Shown here piece after piece: positions 6,959 to 10,532 of a stretch of 10,532 bases of DNA (positions are counted from its first letter, which is position 1; each line of letters opens with the position of its first letter). The position numbers and the translations under genes were made by a program. Source of the stretch: Oscillospiraceae bacterium. Lineage in GTDB: Bacteria; Bacillota; Clostridia; Oscillospirales; Oscillospiraceae. The notes beneath the pieces were generated by a model that saw nothing but the letters and a program-made list of their open reading frames with translations, ran no database searches and was not told the origin of the DNA. The DNA lies in NCBI GenBank assembly GCA_024404735.1, contig JAKSPP010000047.1, positions 1 to 10,532 of the forward strand. Reading direction: 5' to 3'.

Positions 6959-7321
6959 ATGTCTTACAAAGTTACCAGAAGAGACGAAGCTGTCAAGTAT
7001 GAGGCTCCCGGCCACTTCGACGTTAGAACCACCCGTCTTCACAACCCCGCTGAGGTTAACGAGGGCACCATCGTTCACGGCCTTTCCCACTTCCTCCCCG
7101 GCGGCGGCGCAAATGTTGCTCCCGCAAACTTCGAAATGATTTACTACATCATCTCCGGTGAGATGACTGTTGAGCTTTACGACGAGAACGATGTTGCTAC
7201 CAAGTACGTTCTCCACGAGGGCGACAGCGTTCACTTCGGCAAGGGCACCAAGCGCGGCTGCCTCAACACCGGTGTTGTTGCTGCTCAGATGATGACCATC
7301 ATGATCAAGCCCCAGGCATAA
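6959..7321 (+). CDS. Small cupin-domain protein
   Basis: Single-domain cupin of 120 aa, predicted cytoplasmic. The cupin core runs from about 40 to 117: FLPGGG (45-50), FEMIYYIISGEMTVEL (58-73) as the first conserved strand pair, then HEGDSVHFGKG (86-96) and LNTG (102-105) as the second motif. The usual metal ligands are largely missing. The first motif has APANFE where HxH(x)3-4E is expected, keeping only Glu59; the second has Lys98-Arg99 where His is expected. It may bind a ligand without metal, or use other residues. The gene has a strong promoter, is the first of a two-gene unit with the UroD-like gene 49 bases downstream, and uses mostly C-ending codons (AAC, TAC, ATC) and AAG, unlike ddl or murF, a sign of high expression. 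A 10-base inverted repeat spans its stop codon. The function is unknown. Confidence 0.85.
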   Translation: MSYKVTRRDEAVKYEAPGHFDVRTTRLHNPAEVNEGTIVHGLSHFLPGGGANVAPANFEMIYYIISGEMTVELYDENDVATKYVLHEGDSVHFGKGTKRGCLNTGVVAAQMMTIMIKPQA

Positions 7322-7334
7322 TCTGCTTGATCAT
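7301..7334 (+). repeat. Perfect inverted repeat across the cupin stop codon
   Basis: Ten bases (7301-7310, ATGATCAAGC) are repeated exactly in inverse at 7325-7334, with a 14-base loop that contains the cupin stop codon (7319-7321). No T run follows, so it is not a standard terminator. It could stabilise or process the mRNA between the two genes, or be a protein site; this is inference. Confidence 0.6.
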
Positions 7335-7370
7335 TAAGAATTAAAACACATCAACTTACAGGAGCGTACC

Positions 7371-8489
7371 ATGGTCCCCCACCTTGACCCCAAAGAACTT
7401 GAATTAAAGGATTCCTTTATCTTCGGCAGACCCGTAAAGGTTCCCAATTATCCCCTTTCTCAGCACGACAACGAGGTTCTTGCATTCCAGCGCAAGCCCT
7501 GGTGGATGGCTAAGCAGGCTATGGATACCGTCCTCTTCACCCCCACTGTAATTCCCGATTGCATTGCACGTGCACTTGTTTTCGAAGGCCAGCCCTTTGA
7601 TATGGCAAACGCCGGCGGCAAGGATATGTTCGGCATTGACTGGGAGTACATCCCCTCTGTCGGCGGTTCCATGGTTCGCCCCGGTGCTCCCTTCCTCGAT
7701 GATATCACCGAGTGGTACGACAAGGTCGTATGGCCCGATGTTGATTCCTGGGACTGGGAAGGCTCTGCCAAGATTAACGAAGGCACCTACCTCAGACCCG
7801 AGAACTTCAACCAGATCTGGTTCTACTCCGGATACTTTGAGAGACTTATCTCCATGCTCGACTTCGAGGAAGCTCTCATGGCTATCGCTGTTGATGATTA
7901 CAAAGAGGATGTTCACGCTTTCTTTGAGAAGCTGACCGACCTTTACATCGATATCTTCGATCACATCAAGAAGTACTTCCCCTCTGTAAACGCAGTCTTC
8001 TTCCATGATGACTGGGGCTCTCAGAAGGATGCATTCTTCTCTCCCGCACTCTGCGAAGAGATGATCGTTCCTTACATGCGTCGTCTTACCGACCATCTCC
8101 ACAGCATCGGCATTTTCTGTGAGATTCATTCCTGCGGAAACAACATCAAGCAGGTTCCCAACTACATCAAGGCCGGCTGGGACCTCTGGGCTCCCCAGCT
8201 CATGAACGATTGCTACGAAATCTACGACAGATACGGCGATCAGATTTCCATTGCAACCTTCCCCATGAACATGCCCGAAGAGGTTATGGCAAAGCCCACA
8301 GACGCCGAGAAGGGCGAAGCTTTCGCAGCTCTCCCCGAGGAGCAGCAGAGACAGATTGCAAGAGACTTTGTAAATCGTGTCTGCACCAAGGAAAAGCCCT
8401 CCTTCTTCAACTTCTATGCTGCTCACTTCCTCACTCCCGCATTCAGCGAGGAAATGTACAAGCAGTCCAGAATGAACATGGCTGACTGA
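7371..8489 (+). CDS. Uroporphyrinogen decarboxylase-superfamily protein, methyltransferase-like
   Basis: 372 aa TIM-barrel protein of the URO-D superfamily, which includes HemE and the zinc-dependent corrinoid methyltransferases (MtaA, MtbA, CmuA types). It does not look like HemE: the region RKPWWMAKQA (41-50) followed by MD replaces the HemE RQAGR arginine motif. It has FHDDWGSQ (211-218), the barrel motif of methyltransferase-like members, and HSCG (253-256), matching the His-x-Cys zinc ligands. A third ligand could be Cys338, 83 residues on, though it is not in the usual Gly-Cys setting. I infer a cobalamin- or zinc-dependent methyl transfer, substrate unknown. No corrinoid protein or activator gene is in view. 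AGGAG (7360-7364) lies 6 bases before the ATG. It follows the cupin gene, shares its biased codon use, and ends before a strong terminator. HemE is a likely wrong label in automatic annotation. Confidence 0.85.
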   Translation: MVPHLDPKELELKDSFIFGRPVKVPNYPLSQHDNEVLAFQRKPWWMAKQAMDTVLFTPTVIPDCIARALVFEGQPFDMANAGGKDMFGIDWEYIPSVGGSMVRPGAPFLDDITEWYDKVVWPDVDSWDWEGSAKINEGTYLRPENFNQIWFYSGYFERLISMLDFEEALMAIAVDDYKEDVHAFFEKLTDLYIDIFDHIKKYFPSVNAVFFHDDWGSQKDAFFSPALCEEMIVPYMRRLTDHLHSIGIFCEIHSCGNNIKQVPNYIKAGWDLWAPQLMNDCYEIYDRYGDQISIATFPMNMPEEVMAKPTDAEKGEAFAALPEEQQRQIARDFVNRVCTKEKPSFFNFYAAHFLTPAFSEEMYKQSRMNMAD

Positions 8490-8510
8490 TAATTCCCAAA
8501 AAGTGTTTTT

Positions 8511-8542
8511 ATCCCCCGTGCCTTCCGGCACGGGGGATTTTT
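8511..8542 (+). terminator. Strong terminator of the cupin/UroD-like operon
   Basis: Perfect 12-pair GC-rich stem (8511-8522 with 8527-8538), a TTCC loop, then five T (8538-8542). No T run follows on the minus strand, so it is directional. Confidence 0.92.
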
Positions 8543-8549
8543 GCATGCA

Positions 8550-8578
8550 TATAAAACGAAAAACGCTGCCGTTTTATA
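8550..8578. repeat. Inverted repeat between two terminators
   Basis: TATAAAACG (8550-8558) is repeated exactly in inverse at 8570-8578. A second, exclusive pairing exists inside it: AAAACG (8560-8565) with CGTTTT (8570-8575). It lies between the UroD-like terminator and the VWA terminator. It may be a back-up minus-strand terminator, since a T-rich stretch follows on that strand, or simply AT-rich spacer. Confidence 0.4.
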
Positions 8579-8602
8579 AACTGACGGGGGCATATTTTCA
8601 GG

Positions 8603-8644
8603 TAGTATAATAAAGGCAGGCATTCCGCGTAGAATGCCTGCCTT
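8603..8644 (-). terminator. Terminator of the VWA gene
   Basis: Perfect 13-pair stem (8613-8625 with 8632-8644) about 20 bases past the VWA stop. On the minus strand it runs into TTTATTATA. No T run follows on the plus strand. Confidence 0.78.
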
Positions 8645-8663
8645 ATGTTAAAGAAGAAAAATC

Positions 8664-9332
8664 TTAAAAACCAAGCTTGATTTTTCTTTTTCCTCTTTTT
8701 GCGGTATCTGCCCTTACGGGAGCCATGGCATCCTCGCTTATTTTTCCGCAGCAGCGAAGCTGGCTTATTGCCTCATTTACGACACAGTAGGTGTTGGCGG
8801 TGCCGATGGAATCGGAAACATACTCAACGGCTCTTTCCTTTCTTATGCCAAGTCTGGAGCCTGTTTCAACGGCATCGATATTTGCGCCCAGGAACATGAA
8901 CTCCCAGCCGTATTTCTCTGTCTCGTGCTCAATCATCTTCTTGACCTTTGCAGAGGAGTATTCCCTGCTGCTGTTTTCCATACCGTCGGTGATTATGACG
9001 AACACAACCTTTTCGGCTCTGTATTCCTCGGAAACGCTTTTCTGAACGCGGATGATTTTATCCATTGTTCTTCCTATTGCATCGATAAGGGCGGTGGAGC
9101 CGCCGACACGATACTCGTTTTCGGTCATGGGGCTGAGAGCGTTTACATCTACCCTGTCGTGGAGAAGCTCGTAGTCGTTGTCAAACAAAACGGTTGTGAT
9201 ACGGCACTCGCCATCCAGCTCCTGCTGCTTTTTCAGCATGCTGTTGAAGCCGCCGATGGTGTCGCTCTCAAGGCCGGACATGGACCCCGATTTGTCGAGA
9301 ATAAATACCAGTTCTGTTAATCCTTTTTTCAT
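8664..9332 (-). CDS. Stand-alone von Willebrand factor A (VWA) domain protein
   Basis: 222 aa, almost entirely one VWA domain, with no signal peptide or membrane segment, so probably cytoplasmic. The metal-ion-dependent adhesion site is complete: DKSGSM (13-18; Asp13, Ser15, Ser17), Thr80 in GGSTALID, and Asp116 in TDGMEN. The domain ends near residue 180; the tail contains a Cys pair (194-195) and a basic end (AKRGKRKIKL, 211-220). VWA domains bind partner proteins through a Mg2+/Mn2+ ion, often with AAA+ ATPases or chelatases; no such partner lies in this window, so the role is unknown. The start is well supported by AGGGAGG (9341-9347) 8 bases before the ATG. A TATACT -10 (9375-9380, minus strand) lacks a convincing -35. 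The gene has its own terminator and is insulated from pckA upstream. Confidence 0.88.
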   Translation of the reverse strand: MKKGLTELVFILDKSGSMSGLESDTIGGFNSMLKKQQELDGECRITTVLFDNDYELLHDRVDVNALSPMTENEYRVGGSTALIDAIGRTMDKIIRVQKSVSEEYRAEKVVFVIITDGMENSSREYSSAKVKKMIEHETEKYGWEFMFLGANIDAVETGSRLGIRKERAVEYVSDSIGTANTYCVVNEAISQLRCCGKISEDAMAPVRADTAKRGKRKIKLGF

Positions 9333-9430
9333 TTTAAGTTCCTCCCTGAATTGTTTTTTTCTTTTGATGGTCTGAGTATAGCTTAATTAGGAGGACAAAA
9401 GGTCGCTCATCCGGCGACATTTTTTAAAAT

Positions 9431-9462
9431 AAAAAAGCTCTGTCCGAAGACAAAGCTTTTTT
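9431..9462 (-). terminator. UUCG-loop terminator of pckA
   Basis: On the minus strand a 14-pair stem with a single U-G wobble closes a C(UUCG)G tetraloop and runs into six T, then TATTTT. On the plus strand the wobble would be a C-A mismatch and the loop CGAA, which points to minus-strand use. It separates pckA from the VWA gene downstream. Confidence 0.88.
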
Positions 9463-9501
9463 CGTATCGGATATAATAATGAGAAAACGGTAAGGGAGTT
9501 A

Positions 9502-10532
9502 TCAGAGGGTGGGGCCTGCCTTAACGAGCTCGGCGCCGCCTTCGATGCCCTCGTACTTTGCAAAGTTCTTGATGAATCTGCCGGCTAAGTCCTTTGCCTT
9601 CTCTTCCCATGCGGATGCATCTGCGTAGGTGTCGCGGGGATCGAGAATTCCGCTGTCAACTCCGGGCAGAGCGGTGGGGACCTCAAGGCCGAAGTATGGG
9701 ATGACCTTGGTATCTGCCTCGTTGATGGCTCCGGAAAGAATGGCATTTATGATTCCGCGGGTATCCTTAATGGAAATACGCTTGCCGGTTCCGTTCCAGC
9801 CGGTGTTTACAAGGTATGCCTTCGCACCGGACATGTTCATCTTCTTAACAAGCTCGCTTGCGTACTTAGTGGGAGGCAGCTCCAAAAATGCCTGACCGAA
9901 GCAGGCGGAAAAGGTGGGGGTGGGCTCGGTGATTCCGCGCTCTGTTCCCGCAAGCTTTGCTGTGAAGCCGGAGAGGAAGTAATACTGAGTCTGCTCGGGA
10001 GTGAGAACAGATACAGGAGGCAGAACGCCGAATGCATCGGCAGAAAGGAAAATGACGTTCTTTGCTGCGGGAGCGGCGGAGATGGGGCGAACGATGTTCT
10101 TGATGTGGTCGATGGGGTAGCTTACACGGGTATTTTCGGTTACGCTCTTGTCGGCAAAGTCAATCTTGCCCTGCGCATCAACGGTAACATTCTCAAGAAG
10201 TGCGTTTCTCTTGATTGCGTTATAAATATCGGGCTCGGACTCGGGGTCCAGATTGATTACCTTTGCATAGCAGCCGCCTTCGAAGTTGAATACGCCGTTA
10301 TCGTCCCAGCCGTGCTCGTCGTCACCGATGAGAAGTCTGTTGGGGTCGGTTGAAAGGGTGGTCTTGCCGGTTCCGGAGAGACCGAAGAAGATGGCGGTGT
10401 TCTCGCCGTTTAAGTCGGTGTTTGCAGAGCAGTGCATGGAAGCAATGCCCTTGAGAGGCAGATAGTAGTTCATCATGGAGAAGAGACCCTTCTTCATCTC
10501 ACCGCCGTACCAGGTGTTGAGAATGACCTGCT
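9502..10532 (-). CDS. pckA: Phosphoenolpyruvate carboxykinase (ATP), 5' end outside the window
   Basis: Cytoplasmic enzyme interconverting oxaloacetate + ATP and PEP + CO2 + ADP. It serves gluconeogenesis, or in many gut anaerobes runs in the carboxylating direction towards succinate; the direction cannot be read from sequence. The frame stays open to the window edge, and the bases before the Met at 10497 encode QVILNTWYGGE, the normal sequence upstream of MKKGLFSMMNYYLP, so that Met is internal. About 342 of roughly 530-540 residues are present. Counting from that Met: P-loop GLSGTGKTTLS (39-49), LIGDDEHGW (56-64, metal-binding Asp), FNFEGGCYAK (70-79), FLSADAFGVLPPVS (150-163), TERGITEP (185-192), NTGWNGTGKRISIKDTR (231-247) and PRDTYAD (287-293). 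Codon use is strongly biased, as in highly expressed genes. The stop is followed by a UUCG-type terminator. Confidence 0.97.
   Translation of the reverse strand, partial: QVILNTWYGGEMKKGLFSMMNYYLPLKGIASMHCSANTDLNGENTAIFFGLSGTGKTTLSTDPNRLLIGDDEHGWDDNGVFNFEGGCYAKVINLDPESEPDIYNAIKRNALLENVTVDAQGKIDFADKSVTENTRVSYPIDHIKNIVRPISAAPAAKNVIFLSADAFGVLPPVSVLTPEQTQYYFLSGFTAKLAGTERGITEPTPTFSACFGQAFLELPPTKYASELVKKMNMSGAKAYLVNTGWNGTGKRISIKDTRGIINAILSGAINEADTKVIPYFGLEVPTALPGVDSGILDPRDTYADASAWEEKAKDLAGRFIKNFAKYEGIEGGAELVKAGPTL

Noticed and set aside
7371..8489. Annotation of the UroD-like gene as heme-pathway hemE
   Set aside because: The HemE arginine motif is absent, a methyltransferase-type HSCG motif is present, and no other heme genes lie nearby.
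7404..8546. A 380-codon open frame on the minus strand opposite the UroD-like gene
   Set aside because: It mirrors the strongly biased codons of the real gene. The plus-strand protein has recognisable family motifs and a ribosome site, while the minus-strand translation shows none.
8606..8611. TATAAT on the plus strand as a promoter for a small RNA covering the 8613-8644 hairpin
   Set aside because: No -35 box lies at 16-18 bases, and the T-rich stretch is better explained as the tail of the minus-strand VWA terminator.
9389..9394. Perfect AGGAGG on the plus strand
   Set aside because: No start codon follows within ribosome-site distance and no plus-strand gene begins there; it is most likely chance in the VWA upstream region.
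9402..9418. GTCGC/GCGAC inverted repeat followed by T residues as a plus-strand terminator
   Set aside because: The stem has only five pairs and there is no plus-strand gene upstream to terminate. An operator for the VWA gene is possible but unsupported.

Overview
The window looks like chromosomal DNA from a Gram-positive, probably anaerobic gut-type Firmicute (class Clostridia; an Oscillospirales-like organism is my best guess). I infer this from purine-rich Shine-Dalgarno sites (AAGGAGG, AGGGAGG), sigma-A-type promoters, a ddl-murF pair, an ATP-type PEP carboxykinase and roughly balanced GC content. No tRNA, rRNA, CRISPR array, IS element or phage gene is visible. Apart from one orphan lipoprotein, every gene can be placed in a family. 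Intergenic gaps are all under 300 bases and mostly filled with promoters and terminators.

Layout. (1) 1-2510, plus strand: the 3' part of an NhaC-family Na+/H+ antiporter gene, then a 462-aa lipoprotein of unknown function whose ribosome-binding site overlaps the antiporter stop codon. (2) 2579-3391, minus strand: a stand-alone rhamnulose-1-phosphate aldolase (rhaD), facing the lipoprotein across a shared terminator. (3) 3561-5956, plus strand: ddl and murF with an ATGA overlap. Ddl makes D-Ala-D-Ala and MurF adds it to the UDP-MurNAc-tripeptide, so the two act in consecutive steps of peptidoglycan precursor synthesis. (4) 5967-6737, minus strand: a type III pantothenate kinase (CoaX) homologue in which the conserved acidic active-site residues appear replaced. 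It converges on murF with a 10-base gap, and each gene seems to carry the other's terminator inside its own 3' coding end. (5) 6959-8489, plus strand: a cupin gene and a uroporphyrinogen-decarboxylase-superfamily (methyltransferase-like) gene with strongly biased codons, behind a good extended -10 promoter and closed by a strong terminator. (6) 8664-9332, minus strand: a small cytoplasmic von Willebrand factor A protein with an intact metal site. (7) 9502-10532, minus strand: the C-terminal two thirds of ATP-dependent PEP carboxykinase (pckA), insulated from the VWA gene by a UUCG-loop terminator.

Most promising for follow-up: the CoaX homologue with substituted catalytic positions, the highly expressed cupin/UroD-like pair of unknown substrate (its cupin lacks the usual metal ligands), and the interleaved terminators between murF and the CoaX homologue. 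I do not see a clear new defence or mobile system.
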